This document shows positions 1 to 6,920 of a stretch of 17,619 nucleotides of DNA, one piece after another; within the stretch, counting starts at the first letter, position 1, and each line of letters opens with the position of its first letter. Origin of the DNA: DSNY01 sp037446035 (GTDB taxonomy: Bacteria; Pseudomonadota; Gammaproteobacteria; Burkholderiales; Burkholderiaceae_F); NCBI GenBank assembly GCA_037446035.1, contig JBBIJJ010000060.1, positions 1-17,619 on the forward strand. The letters are read 5' to 3'. Below the pieces are notes generated by a model. That model ran no database searches. It was given only the letters and a program-made list of their open reading frames with translations, and was not told the origin of the DNA. The position numbers and the translations under genes were made by a program.

Positions 1-28
1 CCCCAACGCGATGAGCAATGCCGCGCGG

Positions 29-1195
29 TCAGAACCGCCGGTAGATGCCGACCTGATAGAACTGCGCCTTGAACGGATCGAGCCCGGGGCTGCCGTTGCC
101 GCCGATCCGCCAGTCGCCGCGCTGCTCGTAGTAGTCGAACTTGGCGTCGACGCTCCAGTCCTTGTTGATCGCGTAGGCGACTTTCAGTCCCGCGGTCACC
201 GCGCCGAAGGCCGACAGGCGATGGTCCGCCGAGTAGTACGGCGGCCGCAGCGACACCACCGGCGGAAACGGATTGCCGGGAATCGGATCGACGTAGAAGT
301 CGGCCGAGCTTTGCGTGTGGTAGCGCAGGTTGGGCGTCACCGTGAGCTGCCGCAGCGGCTGCACCCACTCGATACCGACCGTGTGCGCCCTGACCTGATA
401 ACTGTCCGAGTAATACCGGTAGCTCGACCGCAGCGTCGCACCCGGTCCGACGAAGAAATGGTTCCAGCGGCCGAGCAGCGCGGTCTGGTTGCGCTCGCGC
501 GGGCGGTTGTCGAGGAACTTGTACGGGTCGCTGAAGAAGCCGCGCCCGCGCGAGTACGTCAGGTTCGCCTGCACGATGTCGCGCGGCGTGACGACCTGCG
601 TCAGGCCGACGATGAAGTCGTTGACCCTCTTCTTCTCGTCGCTGGTGACGCTGCCGCCGCCGGATTCGTTGGGCTTGATCGTGTCGTCGCTGTAGCCGGC
701 GCCAACGACGATCGACGTGTTGTTGTCGTCGCTCGACAGGCGCACGTCGAAACTCACCGCGTTGGACTCGTAGTCGTCCTCGCGCGACAGCGCCGCGCCA
801 AATCCGACCGCCGCGCGCCGGAAGTAGCGCGTGATCCGCAGGTCGCCGGCATGGCGTTCGTCCTGCATCGGCGAGGCGCTGGAAATCGACGAGTGATAAC
901 GCGGCGACGGACCCGACACCGCGTCGCGCACGACCGAGCCTTCGAGCGACCACTGCCGGCCGAGCGGCGTGAGCACGTACAGCGAAGGGCTGCTGACGTG
1001 CACGCGGTCGAGCCCCGGTTGGTAGTCTTTGTAGTACAGGTACTTGAATCCGATGAGTCCCTGCTCGGGCGCGTTTTCCGCCAGCGCCACGCCCGGCAGC
1101 GCCATCGCCGCGGCGATGATCGCCATGCCGGAATCCCTGTCGCGCGCCGGCGCGCGCTCGCCCGCCTGCCCGGCGGCGTTGTCGTTTTCGATCAC
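29..1195 (-). CDS. DUF3570 family outer-membrane beta-barrel-like protein
   Basis: This encodes a protein of about 388 aa that I recognise as DUF3570, a family of uncharacterised exported proteins. Alternating aromatic/polar beta-strand patterns run through it (for example RSSYRYYSDSYQVRAHTVGIEW), and it ends in YRRF with the terminal Phe typical of outer-membrane barrels. Family-like stretches include SRGRGFFSDPYKFLDNRPR and NGSPGLDPFKAQFYQVG. I chose the GTG at 1195 because GGAAG lies upstream and it gives a short charged n-region before the hydrophobic stretch MAIIAAAMALPGVALA and a cleavage site before EN. The ATG at 1126 is the alternative and would leave a signal with no basic n-region. 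It lies 29 nt after the DUF4266 gene and is probably in its operon. The molecular function is unknown; a barrel working with the small lipoprotein and the thioredoxin is inference. Beyond the stop, frames remain open to the left edge, so another gene may follow. Confidence 0.85.
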   Translation of the reverse strand: MIENDNAAGQAGERAPARDRDSGMAIIAAAMALPGVALAENAPEQGLIGFKYLYYKDYQPGLDRVHVSSPSLYVLTPLGRQWSLEGSVVRDAVSGPSPRYHSSISSASPMQDERHAGDLRITRYFRRAAVGFGAALSREDDYESNAVSFDVRLSSDDNNTSIVVGAGYSDDTIKPNESGGGSVTSDEKKRVNDFIVGLTQVVTPRDIVQANLTYSRGRGFFSDPYKFLDNRPRERNQTALLGRWNHFFVGPGATLRSSYRYYSDSYQVRAHTVGIEWVQPLRQLTVTPNLRYHTQSSADFYVDPIPGNPFPPVVSLRPPYYSADHRLSAFGAVTAGLKVAYAINKDWSVDAKFDYYEQRGDWRIGGNGSPGLDPFKAQFYQVGIYRRF

Positions 1196-1224
1196 GCTCT
1201 GTTCTTCCGCTCGTTCGTCCCGGC

Positions 1225-1458
1225 TCAATTGCAACCGCACCCGCCGCCGCCCACGCCGTAGCCGCCGGAGGCGTTCTCCTTGCTGAAGTACGTATGTTGC
1301 TCGAAGCGTGCCTGCAACGGATCCGCCTCGAAAGTCATCTCGGGCTTGGCGAGATAGCCCTTTTCCCACGGCTGCACCGGCTGCCATCCCGCGCAGCCGG
1401 CGGCCGCGACGACGGCCGCAGCCGCGACGGCGGCCCGGACGATCCTCGATATGCGCAT
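1225..1458 (-). CDS. DUF4266 small lipoprotein with C-terminal Gly/Cys motif
   Basis: This 77-aa protein has a lipoprotein signal: a hydrophobic stretch ending AAAGC, with Cys22 the predicted lipidated residue. The mature part is about 55 residues, has the motif QPWEKGYLAKPEM, and ends GGYGVGGGGCGCN with Cys74 and Cys76 separated by one Gly. I recognise this as DUF4266, a short family that usually accompanies DUF3570. A GGAGG ribosome binding site lies a few bases before the ATG. It starts 11 nt after the TlpA-like gene and ends 29 nt before the DUF3570 gene, so the three look co-transcribed. The Gly-rich Cys-Gly-Cys-Asn tail could bind a metal, carry a redox disulfide or be modified; none of this can be decided from sequence. 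The family call is secure, the function is not known. Confidence 0.85.
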   Translation of the reverse strand: MRISRIVRAAVAAAAVVAAAGCAGWQPVQPWEKGYLAKPEMTFEADPLQARFEQHTYFSKENASGGYGVGGGGCGCN

Positions 1459-1469
1459 GCGTCCTCCCG

Positions 1470-1970
1470 TTACGGCTTCTTCGGCAATGCCTGCCGGATC
1501 CGCGCCTCGAGTTCCTTCTTGTCGTCGTCGCGGAATCCGGCGTGAGCGTAAATCACGCGACCGTCCGGCGCCACGAGATAGGAACTCGGCATGCCCTTGA
1601 TGCGGTAGCTCTTCGGCGTCTCTCCCTGCGTATCGAACGCGACCGTGAAGGCAGCCGGCGTTTCCTTCAGGAACTGCTCGGCGTCGCCGCGCTTGTTGTC
1701 GACGGCGATGCCGATGATCTGCAGTCCGTTGCCGCCGTACTTGGCCTGCATCTCATTCATCCACGGAAACGACTGCTTGCACGGGCTGCACCACGACGCC
1801 CAGAAGTCGACGTAGACGAGCTTGCCGCGCAGGTCGGCGAGCCTGACCTTCCCTTGGGTGCCCGGCAGATCGAAGTTCGGCGCCGGCTGGCCGACCTCGG
1901 CGGCCGCAGCCGCGCCCAGTTGCAGCGACGCGCCGACGATGGCGGCGATGGCGAAATGACGGAGTTTCAC
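1470..1970 (-). CDS. TlpA/ResA-like periplasmic thioredoxin-fold oxidoreductase
   Basis: This 166-aa protein starts at a GTG preceded by GAGGAA at 7 nt spacing. It has a signal peptide (MKLRHFAIAAIVGASLQLGA, cleaved near AAA-EV) followed by one thioredoxin-fold domain of the AhpC/TSA-redoxin (TlpA) type. The active site is WCSPC at residues 60-64, inside VDFWASWCSPCKQSFPWMNE, and the cis-proline loop is GMPSSYLV at 127-134 (Pro128). TlpA/ResA proteins are periplasmic thiol reductants, often serving cytochrome c or copper-site maturation, and take electrons from DsbD/CcdA-type membrane carriers. A dsbD lies divergently nearby, and the gene 54 nt upstream encodes a protein with a c-type heme motif and five cysteine pairs, so a maintenance role for those thiols is a reasonable inference. 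No specific substrate can be named. Confidence 0.93.
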   Translation of the reverse strand: MKLRHFAIAAIVGASLQLGAAAAAEVGQPAPNFDLPGTQGKVRLADLRGKLVYVDFWASWCSPCKQSFPWMNEMQAKYGGNGLQIIGIAVDNKRGDAEQFLKETPAAFTVAFDTQGETPKSYRIKGMPSSYLVAPDGRVIYAHAGFRDDDKKELEARIRQALPKKP

Positions 1971-2024
1971 GACGGGTTCCTCGTACGTTGACGGTTGAAG
2001 GGGTGAATCATCGGTGCAGCCGGT

Positions 2025-4148
2025 TCAACGCGCACGGCGGCGGCGTACGCCCAGTGCGGCGAGCAGCGCGAGACCGTACAAGGCCAGGCCGCCGACGGCG
2101 CCGGCGCCGCCGAAGCCCGCATTCGTCGGGTCGGCTGCGCCGGTTGGTGTCGCGGCGCCGGAATCGGTCTGCCCGGTCAGCGATACGGTCACGGGCGCGG
2201 CGTTGCTCATGACCTGCAGGCTGCCTTGGTGCGTGCCCGCCGCGGCCGGCCGGTACGCGACGTACACGACGCAGCTCGCCTGCGGCGTGAGCACAAACGG
2301 CGTGCTGCCGCAACTGCCGCCCGGCGCCAGTTCGAACGGCGCGCCGACGACGATGTCGCTGACGATCAAGTTCGCGGTGCCGGCGTCGGCGATCGTCACC
2401 ATGCGCAGCGCGGTGTCGCCCGCCTTGACCGGCCCGAAATCGACCGCCATCGGCGCCGGCGCTGCGGCGGCCGCCGCCACGGCCGACCCCGTTCCGGCGA
2501 GCGCCACCATGGCGGACGCCGGTGTGCCGCTGCCGGAGACGGTCAGCGTGCCGGTGCGGTTGCCGGCGGCGGCCGGCGCGAAGGCGACGTCGATCGTGCA
2601 CGAGGCGCCCTGCGCAAGCGACATCCCCGCGGCGCAAGCGCTGGCGCCCGGCACGACGTTGAACTCGGCCGCACCGGTCACCGTGCCGAGCACGAGCGCG
2701 CCCGGCCCGTTGTTGACGACCGACACACGCTCCGGGAGCGACTGCTGGCCCACCGCGGTGACGCCGCCGAAGGCGATGCTCGTGCGCGTCAGCGCCATCA
2801 CCGCCACCGGTGTGGCGCTGCCGGTGCCGCTGACGGCGATCGTGCTGGGGCTGCCGGCGGCGTTGTGGGCGATCGTCACGCTGCCGCTCGCCGCGGCCAC
2901 CGTCGCCGGCGCAAACGTGGCGCTGATCGTGCACGACTGCCCGTTGGCCAGCGCTGCGCCGACGCAGTTGCCGCCGGCGGCGAACGCGCCGTTGTTCGAT
3001 GTCACCGCGCTGACGTTCAGCGTCCCGCCGCCGCCGTTGGTCACCGTCACCGTCTGCGGCGCGCTGGTGGTGCCGACCTGCTGGTTGCCGAAGGCCACCG
3101 CCGTGCGCGACAGCGCGATCGCCGGCGTGTTGTCGACGCCGGTCCCGCTCAACGCGAGTGTCACGTTGCCGCCGCCATTGTTCGATGCGATCGTCAGCGT
3201 CGCGCCGCGCGCGCCGAGCGCGGCCGGCGTGAACATGTAGGTGATCGTGCAGCTCGCGCCGGCGGCGACGCTGCCACCCGCGGCGCACGTGCCGCCGCGC
3301 GTGAAGTCGCCGGGATGCGAGCCGCCCGCAGCGAGTGAGGTGATGTTCAACGCGGCCGAGCCGGTGTTGCTCAGCGTGACGGTCTGCGCGGCGCTGCTGC
3401 TGCCCAGCGGCACGGTCGCGAACGACAGTGACGAGGCCGACAGCGAGATCGTCGGCGTCGGCGCGCCGGCCGAACCCGACAGCGCCACGCTGGTCGTCCC
3501 GCCCGCCGCGTTGTGCGCGATCGTCACGGCGGCGCTCTTCGCGCCCGACGAGGTCGGCGCGAACACGACATCGATGCGACAGTTGCCGCCCGCGGCAACG
3601 CTCGCACCGGCGCTGCAGCTCGACGTGTTGGCGACGCGAAACTCGGCGGCGTTCGTGCCGCTGGTGGCGATCGACGTCAAGCTCAGTGCTGCGCCGCCGC
3701 CGTTGCTGACCGTGAACGACATCGGCGCGCTGGTCGCACCCGCCAGCGTGTACGAGAACGTCAGCGAGGCGGGCGACACCGCGATCGTGGGTCCGGTGGC
3801 CGCCGCCGGATTCGCGATGTAGGCGGCGATGTCGGCGGCGTCCTGCGCCGTCACGAATCCCTTGAGGATCCCCATGCCGCCCTTGTTGCCGTTGATCGCG
3901 TTGAGCGTGACCGTCGCGCTCGTGCCGTTGTTGATCTTGTTCTTGCGCACGGTCGGAAAGCCGTCGTGACAGCCGCCGCTGCCGCAGGTGATCGGCCAGT
4001 TGCTCGGCACCGGCGGGCCGTAGAGCATCTTGCCGCGCACCGCGTCCTGCGCGTGGGCCGCGCCAACGGCGGCCGCGCACGCCAGCACGCAGACGACGGC
4101 AGCGCGCGCCCGGCGCGCAGTAATCGAGACGAGCAAATCCATCAGCAT
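2025..4148 (-). CDS. Secreted cytochrome c fused to five choice-of-anchor-D repeats
   Basis: This encodes a protein of about 707 aa. The chosen ATG (4148) has AGGGG upstream; ATG 4142 is an alternative. Order: signal peptide (to about residue 33, AHA-QD); a small cytochrome-c-like domain (about 34-113) with CGSGGCH (Cys55, Cys60, His61; CX4CH rather than CXXCH), a candidate distal Met92 and a final helix AQDAADIAAYI; five ASH/choice-of-anchor-D beta-sandwich repeats at about 120-226, 231-337, 341-443, 449-555 and 565-660. Each repeat has two Cys 11-13 residues apart (178/190, 288/300, 395/406, 505/517, 613/626), likely one disulfide each. After a Thr/Ala/Gly linker the C-terminus is a Gly-rich segment, one membrane segment and RRRRAR, like GlyGly-CTERM-type sorting tails. 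It is the first gene of the minus-strand cluster. A cell-surface electron carrier is inference. Repeat 5 is the most divergent. Confidence 0.85.
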   Translation of the reverse strand: MLMDLLVSITARRARAAVVCVLACAAAVGAAHAQDAVRGKMLYGPPVPSNWPITCGSGGCHDGFPTVRKNKINNGTSATVTLNAINGNKGGMGILKGFVTAQDAADIAAYIANPAAATGPTIAVSPASLTFSYTLAGATSAPMSFTVSNGGGAALSLTSIATSGTNAAEFRVANTSSCSAGASVAAGGNCRIDVVFAPTSSGAKSAAVTIAHNAAGGTTSVALSGSAGAPTPTISLSASSLSFATVPLGSSSAAQTVTLSNTGSAALNITSLAAGGSHPGDFTRGGTCAAGGSVAAGASCTITYMFTPAALGARGATLTIASNNGGGNVTLALSGTGVDNTPAIALSRTAVAFGNQQVGTTSAPQTVTVTNGGGGTLNVSAVTSNNGAFAAGGNCVGAALANGQSCTISATFAPATVAAASGSVTIAHNAAGSPSTIAVSGTGSATPVAVMALTRTSIAFGGVTAVGQQSLPERVSVVNNGPGALVLGTVTGAAEFNVVPGASACAAGMSLAQGASCTIDVAFAPAAAGNRTGTLTVSGSGTPASAMVALAGTGSAVAAAAAAPAPMAVDFGPVKAGDTALRMVTIADAGTANLIVSDIVVGAPFELAPGGSCGSTPFVLTPQASCVVYVAYRPAAAGTHQGSLQVMSNAAPVTVSLTGQTDSGAATPTGAADPTNAGFGGAGAVGGLALYGLALLAALGVRRRRAR

Positions 4149-4223
4149 GGCGTACACCCCTGAGCGTTTCCCGGCGCGATGCTTGACTTCGTGTTGCGCT
4201 GCGCCTTCGGCCCACCGATCGTC

Positions 4224-4234
4224 TCCGAATCGGA
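4224..4234. promoter_or_regulatory. 11-bp palindrome related to the 4274 site
   Basis: TCCGAATCGGA is a perfect odd palindrome that shares the core CGAATCG with the 16-bp palindrome. The two centres (4229 and 4281.5) are 52.5 bp apart, about five turns of B-DNA, so two bound dimers would sit on the same face of the helix. It may be a second, weaker operator half of the same system. It is short enough to be chance. Confidence 0.3.
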
Positions 4235-4273
4235 CGCAATGTGCGATCCGGCGGACTCCCACGTCCCGGCTAA

Positions 4274-4289
4274 GTCGAATCGATTCGAC
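4274..4289. promoter_or_regulatory. Perfect 16-bp palindrome, candidate operator
   Basis: The sequence GTCGAATCGATTCGAC is its own reverse complement over all 16 bases. It lies in the divergent gap, about 125 bp upstream of the cytochrome/ASH start and about 137 bp upstream of the dsbD start. A dimeric regulator could control both transcripts from here. No regulator gene is adjacent, and the binding protein is unknown. Confidence 0.45.
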
Positions 4290-4426
4290 CGTTTGTGTGA
4301 ATGAAGATGAAGCGGACCTCTGGCATGGTTCGGCCACGACTCGCCATCCGCGCCATCGCCGGCGCCGCGCCGCTGCGGCGGCATCGCGTTGACGGGCACA
4401 CCGCTTTCCACGGAGCGAAGAAAGCG

Positions 4427-6244
4427 ATGAAACGACTGATCGCCCGCCTGCGGGCGCTGCTGGTTCTGCTGCCGATGCTGCCGGCGATCGCGCCCGCCGC
4501 CGCAGCGGACGACTTTCTCGATCCGGACCAAGCCTTCGCATTCTCGGCGCGCGTGCTCGACGCGCGCACGATCGAGGCGCGCTGGAAGATCGCCGACGGC
4601 TACTACATGTACCGCGACAAGATCTCGTTCGCCGCCGATGGCGGCGTGCGTCTGGACGCCCCCGAGCTGCCGCGCGGCAAGGTCAAGTTCGACACGAACT
4701 TCAACAAGGACGTCGAGACCCACCGCGACGAGCTGGTCGTGCGCATCCCGGTCGCGGCCGGCGGCGGCGCGTTTACGCTGACCGCGCACAGCCAGGGCTG
4801 CGCCGATCGCGGGCTGTGCTATCCGCCACAGGCGCAGACCGCGCAGCTCGTGCTCGCCGCGGCGCCGGCGGCCCCGCCACCTGCGGCGCAGTCCGACGAG
4901 GGTCGCATCGAAGCGGCGCTGAAGTCCGGATCGCTCGCGACCGTGATGCCGCTGTTCCTGCTGCTCGGCCTGCTGCTCGCGTTCACGCCGTGCGTGCTGC
5001 CGATGGTGCCGATCCTGTCGTCGATCATCGTCGGCAGCAGCGCGCCAGACGCGCCGATGAGCAAGGCGCGCGGCCTTTCGCTGGCGGCGGCGTATTCGCT
5101 CGGCATGGCGATCGTCTACACCGCGATGGGTGTCGCCGCGGGGCTGGCCGGCGAAGGGCTCGCCGCCGCGCTGCAGACACCCGCCGTGCTGGCGACCTTC
5201 GCGGCGCTGCTCGTGCTGCTGGCGCTTTCGATGTTCGGCTTCTACGAGCTGCAACTGCCGGCGTCGCTGCAGGCAAGGTTGGCGGGCATCTCCAACAGCC
5301 AGAAAAGCGGCAGCTACGCGGGCGTGTTCGTGATGGGCGCGGTCAGCGCCCTGATCGTCGGCCCCTGCGTGGCCGCGCCGCTGGCGGGCGCGCTGCTGTA
5401 CATCTCGCAGACCAGGGACGTGGTCGTCGGCGGGGCGGCGCTGTTTTCGATGGCCGCCGGCATGAGCGTTCCGCTGCTGCTGGTCGGCGTGAGCGCCGGT
5501 TCGCTGCTGCCGCGCGCCGGCGCGTGGATGGAAGGCGTGAAGAAGTTCTTCGGCGCGCTGCTGATCGCGGTGGCGATCTGGATGGTGTCTGCGGTCATCC
5601 CGGCGTGGGCGTACATGCTCGCGTGGGCGGCGCTGTTCATCGTCAGCGCGGCGTACCTGAGCACGTTCGAGCCGCTGCCGGCGGGCGCCTCCGGCTGGCG
5701 CAAGCTGTGGAAGGGTGTCGGTGCGCTGCTGGCGATCGCCGGCACGGTGCAGATCGTCGGCGTGGCCACCGGCGGACGCGACGTGCTGCAGCCGCTCGCG
5801 CAGCTCGCCGCCCGCCCCGCCTCGACGACCGCGATCGCGGCGAGCGACGCGAAGCGCCGCTGGGTCAAGGTCGCGAGCGTGGCCGAGCTGGACGCCGCGA
5901 TCGCCGCCAACCGCGGACGCGTGGCGATGCTCGACTTCTACGCCGACTGGTGCGTGAGCTGCCTCGAGATGGAGCGCTTCACCTTTCGAGAGCGGCGCGT
6001 GGCCGAACGGCTCGACCAGTTGCTGCTGCTGCAGGCCGACGTGACGAAGAACACGCCGGCCGACAAGGAGCTGCTCAAGCGCTTCCGCCTGTTCGGCCCT
6101 CCCGGGATCGTCTTCTTCGATGCGCACGGACGCGAGGTCGAAAGGGCGCGGGTGATCGGATTCCAGAACGCCGATGCCTTCCTGGCGACGATCGAGCGGG
6201 CCACCGGTGCGGCGGCCGCGGCAACCAAGGTCGCGGCGCGCTGA
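4427..6244 (+). CDS. dsbD: Thiol:disulfide interchange protein DsbD
   Basis: This 605-aa protein carries electrons from cytoplasmic thioredoxin across the inner membrane to periplasmic thiol proteins (DsbC/DsbG, TlpA/CcmG types). All three DsbD parts are present. The N-terminal periplasmic domain (about 27-150) has the Cys pair Cys125/Cys131 in SQGCADRGLCYPP. The multi-helix membrane core (about 171-445) has one essential Cys in AFTPCVLPMVP (Cys189) and one in VGPCVAAPLAG (Cys314). The C-terminal thioredoxin domain (about 480-605) has DWCVSC (Cys509, Cys512) and the FGPPG cis-Pro loop. All six expected cysteines are intact. I chose the ATG at 4427 because it gives a good signal peptide (MKRLIARLRALLVLLPMLPA) after a GGAG-containing stretch; the ATG at 4301 adds 42 residues with no signal character. 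It is divergent from the cluster encoding a TlpA-like protein and a cytochrome, both plausible clients. Confidence 0.97.
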   Translation: MKRLIARLRALLVLLPMLPAIAPAAAADDFLDPDQAFAFSARVLDARTIEARWKIADGYYMYRDKISFAADGGVRLDAPELPRGKVKFDTNFNKDVETHRDELVVRIPVAAGGGAFTLTAHSQGCADRGLCYPPQAQTAQLVLAAAPAAPPPAAQSDEGRIEAALKSGSLATVMPLFLLLGLLLAFTPCVLPMVPILSSIIVGSSAPDAPMSKARGLSLAAAYSLGMAIVYTAMGVAAGLAGEGLAAALQTPAVLATFAALLVLLALSMFGFYELQLPASLQARLAGISNSQKSGSYAGVFVMGAVSALIVGPCVAAPLAGALLYISQTRDVVVGGAALFSMAAGMSVPLLLVGVSAGSLLPRAGAWMEGVKKFFGALLIAVAIWMVSAVIPAWAYMLAWAALFIVSAAYLSTFEPLPAGASGWRKLWKGVGALLAIAGTVQIVGVATGGRDVLQPLAQLAARPASTTAIAASDAKRRWVKVASVAELDAAIAANRGRVAMLDFYADWCVSCLEMERFTFRERRVAERLDQLLLLQADVTKNTPADKELLKRFRLFGPPGIVFFDAHGREVERARVIGFQNADAFLATIERATGAAAAATKVAAR

Positions 6245-6251
6245 GCCCGCG

Positions 6252-6767
6252 TCAGCGCTGGCGCGCGTCGGCGCCGATCACGTAATCGGCGACGGCGACG
6301 CAGTCCTCGATGTGGCGGTCGCCGATGTACTTGATCGCCGCGAACGAGATGCCGGCGGCGAGCGCCTGGCCGGCGAGCGGCACGTATTTGACGGTGGTTT
6401 TCGTCGCGATGCGCCGCGCCACGCGCTTGAGCAGCGTCATCGCCAGTTCGCGCGTCAGGATGCGACCCACGTAGCTCGAGCCGATCGCGCTGATCGCCTT
6501 GTATGCCGTCAGCCGGCGGCGCGTGGCGAGCGCCTCGATCTGCGCCGGCGTCAGCCCGAACGCCTCGTTGATCTCGTGCAGCATTTTCATCAGCATGCCC
6601 AGATCGACGGCCACGTCGATGCCGGGAATCGGCACGACCGCCGCACCCGCCGATACGAGCGCACGTCGCGTCACGAGCTTGCGGCAGCGCCGCGCCACGG
6701 CTTCGACGTCGCGGCGCGTCGCCGGGATCAGCGCGCCGGTGCCGGAGGCGGATTTCCTGTCGGTCAT
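6252..6767 (-). CDS. DUF697/EcsC-like membrane-associated protein
   Basis: This 171-aa protein has two hydrophobic, helix-prone segments: residues about 37-66 (ALVSAGAAVVPIPGIDVAVD then LGMLMKMLHEI) and about 126-149 (KYVPLAGQALAAGISFAAIK). The PIPGxD motif followed by a long hydrophobic helix, and a second segment starting near a KYVP-type motif, resemble DUF697 domains, which often follow GTPase domains. No GTPase domain is present, so it is a stand-alone version; EcsC-like proteins are a more distant alternative. A basic patch (KRVARRIATKTTVK, about 114-127) lies between the segments. It converges on dsbD with only 7 nt between stop codons. A GGAGG lies 13 nt before the ATG, rather far. 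Its upstream region contains the adapter-like sequence at 6791-6812, so its promoter and neighbourhood are uncertain. Function unknown. Confidence 0.75.
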   Translation of the reverse strand: MTDRKSASGTGALIPATRRDVEAVARRCRKLVTRRALVSAGAAVVPIPGIDVAVDLGMLMKMLHEINEAFGLTPAQIEALATRRRLTAYKAISAIGSSYVGRILTRELAMTLLKRVARRIATKTTVKYVPLAGQALAAGISFAAIKYIGDRHIEDCVAVADYVIGADARQR

Positions 6768-6790
6768 GACCGCTTGCTCGCCTCCATGTG

Positions 6791-6812
6791 CGTGTGTCTG
6801 CTCTTCCGATCT
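6791..6812. other. Probable Illumina adapter remnant
   Basis: Bases 6799-6812 read TGCTCTTCCGATCT, which exactly matches the 3' end of the Illumina TruSeq/multiplexing adapter. The bases before it, CGTGTG then TCTG, match the read-2 adapter CGTGTGCTCTTCCGATCT if a 4-base insertion is allowed. A 14-base match is expected by chance roughly once in ten thousand windows of this size. It lies in the gap between the DUF697-like gene and hemA and suggests an untrimmed read or an artificial join. Confidence 0.75.
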
Positions 6813-6885
6813 CTGACGCAGGTCATTGCCCCGCTGTGACGGGTCGCGTTACGCTGCGGCGTCGCGCCGGAGCGCACACGCCGAC

Positions 6886-6891
6886 TATAAT
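6886..6891 (+). promoter_or_regulatory. Candidate -10 box for hemA
   Basis: A perfect TATAAT lies 29 nt upstream of the hemA start, which would put transcription initiation near 6898 and give a short leader. No good -35 is seen at 16-18 bp (the region is GC-only), so it may need an activator or be weak. It lies downstream of the adapter-like sequence. Confidence 0.5.
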
Positions 6892-6920
6892 CGCCAGCGA
6901 ATCAAAGGCTTAGATCGCCC

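Larger units (their letters stand above)
4149..4426. promoter_or_regulatory. Divergent intergenic region between cytochrome/ASH gene and dsbD
   Basis: This 278-bp gap must hold the promoters for the minus-strand redox cluster and for dsbD. It is less GC-rich than its flanks around 4224-4310. I found no convincing sigma-70 -35/-10 pair on either strand, so promoter positions are left open. The two palindromes listed separately (4224-4234 and 4274-4289) are its clearest structure. The dsbD reading frame stays open upstream to an ATG at 4301, but that extension lacks a signal sequence and looks non-coding. Confidence 0.55.

Noticed and set aside
2025..4148. Five similar DNA stretches as a non-coding tandem repeat.
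   Set aside because: The similarity follows the protein repeats (ASH domains with conserved Cys pairs) and is divergent at DNA level.
4142..6127. Long minus-strand frame opposite dsbD (661 codons), and similar long frames opposite fumC/prfA (9101-11416), the cytochrome/ASH gene (2008-4239) and the DUF3570 gene (11-1261).
   Set aside because: They are Arg/His/Gln-rich, lack family motifs and mirror the codon structure of clearly recognised genes; they arise from extreme GC at third positions.
6764..6787. An 8-codon upstream ORF whose TGA overlaps the start of the DUF697-like gene.
   Set aside because: It begins only a few bases from the adapter-like sequence and is too short to judge; GGAGG there is better read as the gene's own distant ribosome binding site.
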